From: Cyprinodon diabolis
Taxonomy: Eukaryota; Chordata; Actinopteri; Cyprinodontiformes; Cyprinodontidae
Assembly (NCBI GenBank): GCA_030533445.1
Contig: CM060070.1
Coordinates: 28,916,501 to 28,980,500, forward strand
Direction: 5' to 3'
Length of the DNA: 64,000 nt
The translations under genes and the position numbers were made by a program. This document shows, piece by piece, positions 1 to 12,513 of the stretch; position 1 is the first letter of the stretch, and every line of letters begins with the position of its first letter. Below the pieces are notes generated by a model. It saw only the letters and a program-made list of their open reading frames with translations. It was not told the DNA's origin and did no database searches.

Positions 1-44
1 ATTACCTGTGGCAAGAGAGTCATAAGAAGATCCATTTGCAACCT

Positions 45-370
45 AGTAGGTGCAGCATCATCCCCTGGGGAGGATTTGCTTATGCAGCAACAGGAAGGCG
101 CAGAAATTGATGGGAAAATGGATTAAGATAAAACAGGACAATTCTTAAAGAAAACTTGCAAAAGACCAAACTAGAGGACAAATACCCTAAACATGCATTG
201 AGGGCTACAACAGAACAGCTCAGATCTAAGTGTGATTATGTGGTAGAATTGACAAACCAACGTCCAGTTGAGAAACTGGAAGGATTTTAAAATGCTCAAA
301 AAATGCTTTTGAATCTGAAAGAGTTGAGCTATTTGTGTAAGAAGGACTCCCAGAAAAAAAATGTATCTAA
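45..370 (+). mobile_element. Decayed Tc1/mariner transposase remnant
   Basis: The stretch resembles the 3' half of a fish Tc1 transposase gene: a 'GGTGCAGCATCAT' segment (the GGS-M-WG region), then 'TTGATGGGAAAATGG', 'ACAGGACAATTCTTAAAGAA', 'CTTGCAAAAGACC' and 'CCTAAACATGC', and near 310-345 the piece that normally encodes the TELELFCKE-like C-terminal region. These landmarks are in the order expected of the family. The reading frame is destroyed by stops and indels and no terminal repeats are visible. Recognition is by remembered family pattern, not by alignment. Confidence 0.6.
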
Positions 371-545
371 GAGAGCCTTCTCGCTGTTAAACATACGTTT
401 TAGAAAAAGAAGTGCCTTTGTTAGTAAAGTCATCATATTTTAAAGAGTATCAAATAACTAAAAGCAAAAGTAAATACTCTTTTTATCCATTTATCCAGTC
501 AAGTTTTTAAATCAGCCATTTTAAACGGAGTATGTATTAAAAATC

Positions 546-738
546 TTCCATCCATCCATCCATCCATCCATCCATCCATCCATCCATCCATCCATCCATC
601 CATCCATCCATCCATCCATCCATCCATCCATCCATTATCTGACACGCTTTTCCCAATTGGGGTCGCAAGGGGTGCTGGTGCCTATCTTCAGCTGTCAATG
701 GGTGAGAGGCGGGGTACACCCTGGACAGGTCACCAGTC
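546..738 (-). repeat. (ATCC)n microsatellite joined to a SINE 3' end
   Basis: About 90 bases of tandem TCCA/ATCC (546-635) are followed by 'ACACGCTTTTCCCAATTGGG', 'GGTGCCTATCTTCAGCTGTC' and 'GAGAGGCGGGGTACACC'. On the minus strand this reads as the 3' end of the V-SINE-like fish SINE also seen near 17.2, 17.8 and 22.1 kb, with its (GGAT)n tail. The element is 5'-truncated at about 738. Confidence 0.75.
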
Positions 739-3700
739 TAAAAATCTTCAAAAACTACAAGTTTTTAGCTTTATGCTTTTTTATGTATTGAATGATGCAA
801 TATTTTTGTGAATACTTGTGTTTTCCCTTTTTATTTTATTTGGTTTTACATTCATTATACTTACTTTTAGTAAGGAAGTTGTATTTTTTTTCCATGCTTG
901 CTTTTAACGCAAAAGAGCAGCATTCTATACAAGTTTTATACTTAAAAAACCTGTATTTATATGCTATATAAATTCTATAAAGCACTGCTCTTTTATGTTA
1001 AAAGCAATCGTGGATTTAAGTTTCTTATTCTGAATTTCTCTAGATCACTTTATGAAGGGTTTAATCAGCTTTTCATGTACAATTGGTGTTAGATAATTTA
1101 TTTGGATAGATATTATTCAGCTGTTAATTTTTTGTTTACTTTTTTTTTTTTTTTTAGAAAAATAATATTTAGATGATTTTGGCCTTAACAGAACAGCCTA
1201 TACTAATCAAATAATTTCTAAGACAGATGATATAAGTTTGGATGAAACCTTTCCACAAATTTGGGCAGACAGCCAAAGCTTATCTGGAGTGGTTTCTGAA
1301 GAAACAGCTTTCTTCCTTCCCACCTGCTGCTGTTGTCGTCCCCTGTTGGCTGTCGCTGTCCATGAGCGTTAATGTAAAAGAGGAAAAAAAAAAAAAAACG
1401 TCCTCATGCTCTCCTTTTTTAGATTTGGATGTTTAACTTAGAAAAAAAATAGACTAGTCCCCCCATACCCCACCTCCTGAATGCCCACAGTCTTTTTTCT
1501 TCTTGTTCCCCTCGACCAACCCCTCTCTGCATATCAGCACAGTCCCCTCTTAGACCTCCCCACACAAAGCTTCACAGAAATCATAGCACACCATTCAATC
1601 ATTGTTTTTTCCCCTCTCTCACCCCTTTTTTATGGTCCCACTAAAGGTTTTAACCGGGCAGAGAAGGAGGGCTGTCACTGAGGAAACCTTAGCCCATTGA
1701 TGAAGTGACAGGAGCTGCCAGAATATGATCCTAATCCTGTTTCCAGCATTCTTTTAGCCTGCTGGCATCGCAATTCCTCCACACATTCTCTGAGCTGTCA
1801 ACTAGGAAAATCCCTCTAATAGTGCATTGCCCAGATACACATCAAAGAGCTCTTGGAAACCTTCAGCGGCTTAGCTGCCATAGACACACTCATACACACC
1901 ATTCCCGTTACCTCACAAGTCCCACAAGCACACAAAAAAACCCCCACATAATCACAACAGTTTGACCACACATTTTAGGAGCACCTATACAAAACCAGTT
2001 CTAAATGATTAGTGCACCTGAAAATAAAGTTTTAATCTCTATTTAAACATTGATCTCCTCTTCTGCATCTAACATGTTTTTTGATGGACATGAACTGGAT
2101 AGAGAAGGAAAGGAAAACAGGTGTCAGAACTTTGCTGACTCCAAAACCCTTTTCAGTCCTATTTTATCTCATTCTATTCTTACTTAATCCATCGATATCC
2201 CAACCAAAGGTAATCTTCTTAAGGCGAGGCATTCTGTTTCGGTGCAGCCAAACCTCGACTGACAGGGTGGGGGAGGACGGCAGGGCGGCGTGTAGGAGTG
2301 GGCGGGTAGATTGGAGACTCTTTAGAGTCTGACATTTTGCTTCAGTCATTTCATGTAGGATTAATTCTTCTACTCTGGGTGAACAAGTGGCAGCTTCTCC
2401 CCTATGTGGTGTGTAAACCCTGTTCCCGAGGATGCTAGACCCCCGGTGTCCAAATTATTTATGAATCTTCAAGGTGTCTTCAGTACCTGAGTTTGATTTG
2501 CACCACAAAAGGTCTGGAATCAGAACTATTTAGTGTCATTTTGACTGACTAGCAAAGAACAAGTTGATTCTGTTGAAACGTATTAAATTTTTTACCGATT
2601 GTGTTTTCATACTTTTAGCTATTTTTATGCAAGCATGGCTCCCATGGGAGTTTAAATCTTTAAAAGGTGATAAATTATCAAAGTGTGTTGAATGATATTG
2701 AATCCAATAAACCATAAAGCATTAAATTAGGGACAATGAGTCCTGTTTTCTCCTAAACAATTAGACCAAGACACCCTAATGATTTATCTGTGGGCTCTCT
2801 GCTATGAGAGGTTGTGAAGGATTTATTTTCTGATTAGACCTATAGTTGTTCCAAGTTTGTTTGAGAAATAACAGCAAAAAAATTATATTTTAAAACACAA
2901 TTGAAATCCTTACAGTATAAAAAACATAAAATATCTCCAGTGTCTTGCATTAGTGTTTAGCATGGGTAGCCATGAGCTTGTATAAAAGGTTAAGGAATCA
3001 ATGAATCAGCCTGTGCTGCTTCAGTCTAACTTTTCAGCTGATTTGGTCAAAAAAAAAAAACATCAACTCATCATTAGTCTGCTGGGATTATTTTTGGACC
3101 TGGAAACCACAGGAACACTGTCTTTATTGCTACAGCTAAACAGCTAAAAACCATATTCAAAAGCTATCTTCACCTTTTGGGGAACCAGAGAAAACCAACT
3201 GAGTTGCGACTGATGATGCTTTACATAGGAACATGATGTAGCTTTATATAGGAACATGCATTTTGTTGGCAAAACCAAAACGGTAACCTACTAAACGTTA
3301 CGGCCTGTTGTGAATTTGTAGACTGCTAATATCTGCTAACAAAGCTTCCGGTATGAATATGTTTGGTTTGAGATGTTTTGTTTTGCGAATTTCATCTAAA
3401 AGAAACATCATACAGGATCTAAGGATTACTTACTTTTCAGCACGAGGTAATGTGTCATGTGTCATCTTTTCTCTACAGGTAAAATATTACTGATCATTTT
3501 ACAGAACTTTGTTTAAAATCCAAAAATTGTGATTCACAAACTGTAAAAATTGGACTCTCTGTGTTTATTGCCTGTAACTCTGACATTTCTAACAGACTTC
3601 AAGCGTTTCCAAATCTAGCATGCTTCACCCCAGAGGTTAAAGCTCTAAATAATATCTTGCTGTACTCCTTCCAGTCTTTCTTCATTTTTTTCTAACTCTT

Positions 3701-3800
3701 ACTATATTGTAGGAAATTCTGTTTTCTTTTATACGTGTTTTTATATAACTTTTAGTCTTCTAAACCATGTAAAAACATCTAACAGTGTTGTCACCACTAC
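739..3800. other. Intergenic sequence without recognised genes
   Basis: AT-rich unique sequence with short A/T homopolymers (for example 1141-1156 and 3049-3060). The longest open frames are under 85 codons, overlap on opposite strands and show no recognisable domain. A GC-richer patch at about 2235-2320 has no clear motif. This interval lies beyond the 3' end of dmbx1. Confidence 0.6.
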
Positions 3801-3805
3801 CTAGT

Positions 3806-3985
3806 CCATCCATCCATCCATCATCCATCCATCCATCTATGTTATTCCTGGTGAGGCTTGCACTGGGGCTGGTGCTTATCTCCATTTGGACAACATAAAA
3901 CACAAGACAAACCATCATGCATGAACGGATGAAAAGCAACAACAATTTAGAGAGACTAGTTCCTAACATTCACCCATATACCCAT
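3806..3985 (-). repeat. Short (ATCC)n tract with degenerate SINE 3' remnant
   Basis: Imperfect TCCA repeats at 3806-3838 are followed by 'GGGGCTGGTGCTTATCTCCA', which matches the minus-strand 3' part of the same SINE family. Further on, 'ACATTCACCCATATAC' resembles the decayed ACACTCACAC region. The intervening sequence is strongly diverged, so this looks like an older copy than the others. Confidence 0.5.
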
Positions 3986-4139
3986 TGCAGACAAAAAGCA
4001 GAGCTAATGGAGTCACAATAAAAGCTTTTTTGTTTCTTTGATAATGCCTCAGCTCATATTTGATATGATCGATCTGATAGTTTTGCAAATAAAAACACAA
4101 AAGTCCCACGCAATGACACAGTTAACACTTCATTTACAA

Positions 4140-4208
4140 TTTATTCTCTTGCATTAAACAGATAAATTATTCATATCTTAACCAAATTGACAAATACAGG
4201 TCTTTAAT
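4140..4208 (-). promoter_or_regulatory. Candidate dmbx1 polyadenylation signals
   Basis: Minus-strand ATTAAA (4208-4203) and AATAAA (4145-4140) lie about 0.97-1.03 kb past the stop codon. They are the first such hexamers downstream of the coding region. No transcript evidence is available here. Confidence 0.35.
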
Positions 4209-5175
4209 CTACAGTGATATATCATACAGAGATTTAGCAATATCTTTCTTTCTGCTCAAGCCAGTGGCAAGCGCAAAAATGTTGGCAACAGCAGTTTCTT
4301 TTGCCCAGTACTTCATTTCTGTGGTTAAAGCCATTGCTGGAGGTTAAACAGATTTTTTTCCCACTCAAACCTCATGCACAAAGTTGAATTGGTTTCCTTT
4401 GAAACAAATCAGGTGGAGCTGAGCATTGGGGGATATTTACAACACCATTTAGTCCGAGCTAAGAATCGTACCTTTGAACATGGAGGTCATTGTGAGTGAT
4501 TAGACCTGCATATTGTATGTGGCATCTGGTCTCTTTCTGCTCTCATGATAGCTTTGTTGGGTGGCTTAAAAGCCATGCTCCAGAGGAGCTCATGCATGCA
4601 TATTTTAAGTTCAGTGAATAGGTTTAAACTATGTATATTTCAGTCCCCGATGAGCATTTGGAGAAGTGAGCACCAACTAATATTGCTGGACTTCATTTGA
4701 AGAACATCCATGAATGATCCAGAGCCTTCCATGGCAACTGCAGTCAAGATGCTTATGGTTGTTATCCCTTAAGTCAAAGTTTCTTTTTGTTTGGAGTGAT
4801 TCTTCTTATCTGATGATGATAACAAGGAATCAGTAAAGTGTGTGTTGACAATCCATATTCAGGTAGGTTCTCCAAAGTGTTAACTTTGTGTGTTAACACA
4901 GTTTCTGTTGTCTAAAACCTTCGAAGGGCCTTTAACTCCTGTTTACCATTGAACCATGGTTTTCATAATTCAAATTAAACATTTGCTATTCAGCAAAATT
5001 TTATCTGTCATTTTGGATGGACATCAAATATTTGATCACCCAACAGTCTTGTGATATAATTGATGATTACACCGATGGGTTCTTGGACTTCTGCCGGAAA
5101 TTTGCATGGATACATAAAGTTGCTTTGAGATGTTGAGAGTAAAGTAGGATTGCTGGCCTAAAATAGAGCCAGAGT
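4140..5175 (-). other. dmbx1: Probable 3' UTR of dmbx1
   Basis: This stretch follows the dmbx1 stop codon (5176-5178 read on the minus strand). It contains no repeat I recognise. Candidate polyadenylation hexamers on the minus strand are ATTAAA at 4208-4203 and AATAAA at 4145-4140; I saw no AATAAA between 4146 and the stop. The extent of the UTR is inferred from these hexamers only. Confidence 0.45.
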
Positions 5176-6837
<1,662 letters not shown>

Positions 6838-6996
6838 TCACTCAAAAGAGCAATATGTATATAGATAGATCTGTCATAAATTGTATGTAATAAGTTTGAA
6901 TTGAATGAAAAGGTTTTCTCTAGATCTGCATATCATTCCTTATTATTTTTATGATTCAATAACAATTTATGAATCCCTATACATATATGTATATGA

Positions 6997-7008
<12 letters not shown>

Positions 7009-7066
<58 letters not shown>
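7009..7066. repeat. (TA)n microsatellite in dmbx1 intron 1
   Basis: Nearly perfect alternating TA for about 57 bases, ending in 'ACATATGATGATATC'. Confidence 0.95.
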
Positions 7067-7070
<4 letters not shown>

Positions 7071-7226
7071 GATGATATCATTTAATATATGTTTTAATAT
7101 GACAATTCCGCTGTAATAGTAGATGTGCTAGTTTTAGTTTTATTTCCATGCACAATTATTTAAACAATCATAAAGCTCGTTCTAAAGCTTAACAGTTACA
7201 GTTTTATGAAAAAGTCCAAAATAAAG

Positions 7227-7229
<3 letters not shown>

Positions 7230-7287
<58 letters not shown>
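7230..7287. repeat. (TA)n-(TG)n compound microsatellite in dmbx1 intron 1
   Basis: About 35 bases of alternating TA pass directly into about 22 bases of alternating TG. Confidence 0.95.
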
Positions 7288-7839
7288 TTATATTTAGTTA
7301 TTTATATTTATTTATATTTTGTTAGTTAAAATGTGATGCTTGAATTGTTGTTAGTAGTGCAATAAAATATATTTTCCTTTTGAACATACTATCTTATTAT
7401 ACCATACGAAGCTACACTTGAGAACATCAGATTTTAGAAAACTAAATTTTATTTTTCGTCCCGAACAGTGTTGACCGGAGGGGGAGAATCTGTGGAGGGT
7501 CCCAGGTTACTTTTAGACGCCTGCGGGCTGACGGGGAGAACCGTGAACAGGTCATCACAGAATTACGCACCGGATTCCCCATTGGGCTGCGTTTTCTAAT
7601 GCGTCTGAAAATAGGTTTCAACTTTACAAAGCTATTAATTTATCATCCGACCTGACGCGTGAAAGGTAGGCCACCATGTGCTGCCGGGACTTTGATTTTA
7701 AAATATTGGATAAATGTATTAAAAACCTTATAGGCCTATTTTTAAATTTTATTTAATTTCATGGAAATGCTTTCAAGCATACATAAAAAACTAATTGTAT
7801 AACCTGTTTCATTGATCTCCAATCTGGGCTTTTAAACAT

Positions 7840-8010
7840 AACATAATGCTCTTCTTTCAGGACAATGCCACGGAGCCTCGGGCTCTGATTAAAGCCTAAT
7901 TATGCTTATTACCGTGGATTTATGAGTTATGCTGCATTTAGTAAAGAACAGCCTCAGGGCCGGAGCTCAGCGTGGAGGCGTCAATTTAGCATCAATATTA
8001 ATCTAAAAGG
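7840..8010. promoter_or_regulatory. Candidate conserved element in dmbx1 intron 1
   Basis: High-complexity, GC-balanced sequence in an otherwise AT-rich intron. It carries homeodomain core sites: TAATTA at about 7898-7903, a nearby GATTAAAG, and ATTAATC near the end. There are no repeat signatures. Its position 0.3-0.5 kb inside intron 1 of a developmental transcription factor is common for enhancers, but the call rests on appearance only. Confidence 0.3.
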
Positions 8011-8312
8011 GTTTGGAGATGTAAGGCTGAAATTATAAAGCCAACATAAACAGACAAGCCAATGAATTCATTTTTTTTCCAGAGTTTGGTATAATTTACA
8101 GCTTATTTACAGCTTATTTTAATTTATTATTATTTTAAAGGTTATGTAAGGTTATTTTAACCTTCTATGATATATGAAGATATTTTGTTTATTATATAAA
8201 AATAACACGATAAGAGCAACGCTTTAAACGTATTAAATATTCCACTTTGTTCGCACAAATTATACACAAAACTAACACCGTGTTTTAACTTTTGATTGAA
8301 CAAAAGCCTTAC

Positions 8313-8498
8313 CTGTGTTCTCTGTAATCTGTAGATGTATCCACCAGAATGAAGATGCGCTTTACTTCTTTCCAAAGTTTACCAGCCGCGCGTTCCTTCT
8401 CTTCACTCCCGTTGTCCTTTAGTTTACAGTCTTGAGGATAGTCCGCTGCGTGCGCTGCGCTCCGCGGACCGCTCAGTGTTTGCTGTGGCTGTGGGGAG
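8313..8498 (-). other. dmbx1: dmbx1 non-coding leader exon 1 (5' UTR)
   Basis: On the minus strand the sequence ends GAACACAG followed by GTAAGG, a strong donor whose natural acceptor partner is the one above 6749. Between about 8498 and 8313 there is no minus-strand ATG, so the leader would give a clean scan to the start codon in exon 2. The 5' end is an estimate, placed about 25-30 bases below a TATA-like box at 8529-8523. Confidence 0.6.
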
Positions 8499-8600
8499 GA
8501 TGCAAAGCTACCATCCAAGAGCTTTTAAACCGCTCCGGGTGGGGTCACCGGGGCAGCACGGACGCTCCAATCGGTGCACCAATCACGTGGCGTTGCTCCT
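8495..8600 (-). promoter_or_regulatory. Putative dmbx1 core promoter
   Basis: On the minus strand a TATA-like TTTAAAAG lies at 8529-8522. Upstream are two CCAAT boxes seen on the plus strand (8567-8571 and 8579-8583), the second overlapping a perfect E-box CACGTG (8584-8589). The region is markedly GC-rich. The arrangement fits a start near 8495-8500; no transcript data were available. Confidence 0.5.
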
Positions 8601-9220
8601 CTTTATCCTATAGCGGGCCCCTCCCCTGTCCGTGGGACCCCAGGTTTAGGATCACACCTGAGTTGATCATAAAAAAACATAAACATTTTTTTAATAGTTG
8701 TGCACATATTTAATGATCCTGCACAGTTGATTAAATTGAACTTTTTTGGAGATGTGACCCTTTCTGTGAACAATTTCACATCTATTATTAATATAATAAA
8801 TCAATAAACATGACATTCTGGTAATTATATGGCAGTTTTGTACAAAAACAAGAGTCAAACTAGTATTTAAAAAAAAAAAAAACTTTATCTTACATCTGTT
8901 TTCTATCCGTGTTTGGATTTTACTGTAAAGTGACAAAAACATCCTAATGTTCACGCAGTCTTATAAAATAAATGATAACATAAAATCTGCCATCTCCAAC
9001 ATTGAAGCAGATTGTTATTTTTTTCTATAGCAAATATGTTTCTGTAAATCAAATACTGACCTGTTTACAAATAATAAGAGATGGAACCGGCTGATGTTCT
9101 AAAAACATTTGCATAAGTCAGGAAATCTAATCTGAAGTTATGAGATATTTAAGAGAATTCATAAAAAAAAGAGAGATCCGTCATCGCGGGTTAATTAAAT
9201 GATAGGCAAATACCAGGCTC
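8601..9220. other. AT-rich upstream flank of dmbx1, no features recognised
   Basis: AT-rich sequence with poly-A and poly-T runs (for example 8869-8882). No convincing open frame, RNA gene or repeat family is seen. Confidence 0.6.
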
Positions 9221-9224
9221 AGAT

Positions 9225-9395
9225 TATGCGCGCTTTGGGGTGAGCGCCGCGCGGCCACTCTCGGGTTAACGCCGCGCGCTCTTCAGTTTTCCTTTGCAGT
9301 TTCCGCGCGTTTTGTTTGGAATGCTGCAGAGATGGAGAGATGCAGGCCGGGGAGCCGCTGTGCCTCCAACAGCTCCCCGGCCCCGCAGAGATTTG
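9225..9395. promoter_or_regulatory. CpG-rich block upstream of dmbx1
   Basis: Dense CpG dinucleotides, notably around 9228-9280 (GCGCGC, GCGCCGCGCGG, AACGCCGCGCGC), in an AT-rich setting about 0.75-0.9 kb upstream of the inferred dmbx1 start. It could be a small CpG island, an alternative promoter or an enhancer. It includes an 11-bp GC-rich inverted repeat. Confidence 0.4.
9345..9382. repeat. GC-rich perfect inverted repeat (hairpin)
   Basis: Arms GGCCGGGGAGC (9345-9355) and GCTCCCCGGCC (9372-9382) are perfectly complementary over 11 bp with a 16-base loop. It sits at the edge of the CpG-rich block. Function is unknown. Confidence 0.8.
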
Positions 9396-10322
9396 GGTTA
9401 GAATTGGGTAGACAAGACGCCATTTCACCCCTCCAAAAAATGTCTTAAAAAGACTGCTGGTAAGAGGATTAAAACAATAATACCCCCTCCTTCTTCCTCG
9501 AGTTTTTTTTTTTTTTTTTTTTGAAAAGATTCCTTCTTGCGAAGAAAAACCGTTTAGGCTGGAATTAAGGGCAGCCAAAGTAGCCGTTTAATGTAAAGCC
9601 TGTGTATATTTGCACTTTTTAATTCTAGGGGCAGGTGAAGACAGAGAGGAGGCTAAGGTTGGAGATTCAATCCCCAAAATTTTAGAAAAATAGGAATGTT
9701 TTCCTTTGGACAATCTTGCATATATTTTTGTTTGTTTCATGATACACGACATTATGAAATGGGAAATCTAACAATGTTGCAACAAGTGGTTATTAATTAA
9801 AAAAGGATTTTTGAAAAAAATTAAAATCACCTAAAATAATCGAACAATTTTTATCTACTCATATTTTCCTCTTTTCCCGACCTTGTTTTTTCCCTTCTCT
9901 GTATTGTTGTCTGTAGCCTAGCTGCTGTGTACTGTATTTGGCCCTTAAGGGGTAGAAATCGGATTAACTTGTGAACCGATGGAAATAAGAACTTAAACTG
10001 GAGGTAAATCTGGGCAGTGTCTCTTTGTGGGGACCGTTTCTTAAGCAATTAAAGCGAGAAGGAATTTCTCTCAGCTGCTCTTCCTTAAACCAGCTTTCTT
10101 ACGAGACCTAATGCGGCCTAATGTCCAGCGTGGCTCAAGGCTTTCTGTGGGAGAGTCAAGAGGCCCGGGTTTGAGGGATATTACAGGCCAGCAGCAGCGG
10201 TCCGTCCTGGCCGACCGTTAATGTGCATACTGCCATAATATGTACTTTATAACACATAAAGAAAGAAAGATATAATAAGAGAGAAAAATTGGATAATTCT
10301 TCGGTTTCTGACACCTGATCAG
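9396..10322. other. Upstream flank, no gene recognised
   Basis: Unique sequence with a poly-T run at about 9505-9522. A GC-richer portion at about 10070-10220 lacks repeats and might be regulatory, but no specific motif supports this. The minus-strand open frame across 9219-9578 has low-complexity Lys/Arg content and no recognisable domain. Confidence 0.5.
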
Positions 10323-10394
10323 TCCCTGGTGGTCTAGTGGTTAGGATTCGGCGCTCGCACTGCCGCGGCCCTGGTTCGATTACCGGTCAGGGAA
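10323..10394 (+). tRNA. tRNA-Glu-like gene or pseudogene with CGC anticodon
   Basis: Seventy-two bases fold as a cloverleaf with strong similarity to eukaryotic tRNA-Glu: acceptor TCCCTGG pairs with TCAGGGA (last pair G-U), then discriminator A. The A-box TGGTCTAGTGG and B-box GGTTCGATTA are recognisable. The anticodon loop reads CTCGCAC, so positions 34-36 are CGC (an Ala anticodon) rather than the Glu CTC or TTC. The lower anticodon pair is G-U, and the T-stem has two mismatches (T-C and G-A). A T-run suited to Pol III termination begins at 10397. Ala identity (G3:U70) is absent. A decayed copy is most likely; a tRNA-derived SINE head is less likely because no SINE body follows. Confidence 0.6.
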
Positions 10395-11570
10395 TGTTTT
10401 TTTCCCCCCATTTAGGTAATTGTATAAATATCGTTAATCTTGGTTGCACCCAAGAACTATTGCAATAGCATGTTTTACTGCAAGTGCAAGTGTTGTTTCC
10501 TTCCAGCTGGATTTCAGACTTTTAAGTAAAAGCTGGCAGTCGACCGCTCACACAGACTTATCAATACATATATGCAATGTGTTGGAGTGGAGTGCTGTTG
10601 TGTTTAAATGGATTTATATGAATATGTGTGTACTATGAATACATACTTTTCTACTTTGATTATATATTTTGCGTTCGGTCTTTTGTTTCTGATCATATAT
10701 TCTCTGATATAATTATATTTCTGCAAATCATTAATTGAAACCCAATATTTTATTGCTAATTGATACTCTCATCTCACTCAAAAACTGTTTAATGCAGTCT
10801 CCAGTTATTTTGGTTCTTTTCAATGATGTAGGTGTATTTAGATAGCAATTACTCCGAAGGTCAAGTTTTGAGTTTTTGATAATAGTTTTGAACCCTTATA
10901 TGCACAATGCAGTTTATAAATCCCCAACTTTTGTATATTTCCATGACATGTTCATTGTTTTCTCCTTTCTGGCTGCATCAGAGCGTCGTCTTGTTAAAGC
11001 CTCTGCTTAGATCTGAGTTAAAGACTTCAATTATCCCTTCGCTTGCAAACTTCTATCCCTGCATCAGGACTTTGGCAGTAAAAATCAACGCTCAGACGTG
11101 GAAGCTGCAGGGATTTATATATCATCTGCAGTTTTAATCAGGTTTATAATGCGTGAATGTTTGTAATTTTACCCCTCAAAAGGCTCAGAATGGAATTGCA
11201 TTTCAACTTTAGAAGAAAGTTGTTGAAGTCTGCCTTCCGAGCTCATTAACTTTCATCATTAGGTTGTTCCTCTTACTTCCTGCATATATAAGGTTTTACA
11301 CCAGCAGCTGTGGCCAGCACATGCTCTAAGTCAAGGTTATCTTGTGCTCATTTGGGTGAAATTAATCATTTTGATGCATGGTTCAGAATTGACTGCTTCA
11401 GTGGGACTTGTGTGACTGGAGTAACAAAGCAGCTTGCCATTAGAAGTCCTCTGGCTGTGTATTAGTGGGCCATTCACATTGAAGTCTGTCCACACATGTG
11501 CTGGATCTCCAGATTCACAGCCTCTATGTTTGTCAAGTCAGGAGTGTGTTCCTGTATCAATTTGACTGTA
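10395..11570. other. Intergenic sequence, no gene recognised
   Basis: Unique sequence without clear repeats or domains. The 76-codon plus-strand frame at 10907-11137 shows nothing recognisable. Confidence 0.55.
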
Positions 11571-11668
11571 TGATCTGGTTGAACTGTAAAGTGCCTTGAT
11601 GTGCCTCACATGTGTTGTGAATTTGGAGCTATATAAATAAACTGAAATTGAATTGAATTGAAATTGTT
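11570..11668 (+). mobile_element. LINE 3' terminal fragment with (TTGAA)n tail
   Basis: The sequence 'AAGTGCCTTGATGTG...GTGTTGTGAATTTGGAGC', then 'TATATAAATAAACTGAAATTGAATTGAATTG', is the typical 3' end of a fish L2-like LINE, with the 'TGTGAATTTGGCGCTATATAAATAAA' signature and short TTGAA repeats. No coding portion is present. Confidence 0.55.
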
Positions 11669-12404
11669 CCATCTAGCTCATATCCAATGTGTCTTAGTTG
11701 ACATGTTTTCTATCCATTCATTTAGCATGGACACACAAAGTAAGTGAATTGAGTAAAACAAAGCAACCAAAGGATGGATAACTAATTACTTCTGACAAGG
11801 GCTGCAAGAGCTCCAAAGGTTAGTTTAATGCATATTTTACCCAGATCTACTCAATGTATGCGCAAGCTGCTGCCAATCTTTCAAAACTAACAGAAAGATT
11901 TTTTTAAACCACTATAATTTTCCATCAATGGCTCCCTTTTAAAGAGATACCAGAAGAAATGCTAGTGTTCTATAGTAGTATAAAACATAGATTACTGTAG
12001 AGATGTCCCCTCCTGTATCTGGGCTGGTCAGTTGGCCCATGCATTATAAAAAAACTTCCATACTTTCTATATTTCTAGACATAAAAACCACTGACAGTGT
12101 TTTTATAGTTAGCTAGAGCAGCATAACCTTTCATAGCTGACATAGTTGGACACACAAGTTAATGGCAGCCTGTGTGTCCAACAGCTGGCTGTACGCTGCC
12201 AAACTGAACGTATAGCCTGACTGATATGCCATCTAATGTTCAGCTGTTTATGAAAATGGCAAACAAGTATTTTGGTTAAACAAGCACCTGGAAACTAACA
12301 AACTTTTATTGAAGTGTTAATTCTTGATTTGAATTAGGTAGAGGTATTAAAATAAAGATAAATGAACACATCTTTATATTTTAACAAACCATTGTGTTGT
12401 CTTA

Positions 12405-12405
<1 letters not shown>
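11669..12405. other. Intergenic sequence, no gene recognised
   Basis: Unique AT-rich sequence with no long open frame or recognisable repeat. Confidence 0.55.
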
Positions 12406-12409
<4 letters not shown>

Positions 12410-12443
<34 letters not shown>

Positions 12444-12452
12444 GTCTCTCTC

Positions 12453-12511
<59 letters not shown>
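12410..12511. repeat. (TC)n-(TA)n compound microsatellite
   Basis: About 40 bases of TC repeats (12410-12451) run into about 55 bases of alternating TA up to the left end of the Tc1 element. Confidence 0.95.

Positions 12512-12513
<2 letters not shown>

Noticed and set aside
537..719. Frame encoding repeated MDGW units
   Set aside because: Translation of the (ATCC)n microsatellite next to a SINE tail.
8309..8518. Minus-strand frame starting MDGSFASS over the leader exon
   Set aside because: Its ATG lies only a few bases below the TATA-like box, so it is probably upstream of the transcription start, and after splicing it would be out of frame with Dmbx1.
9219..9578. 119-codon minus-strand frame over the CpG-rich block
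   Set aside because: It has a Lys run from poly-T and no recognisable domain, and GC-rich DNA lacks stops by chance.
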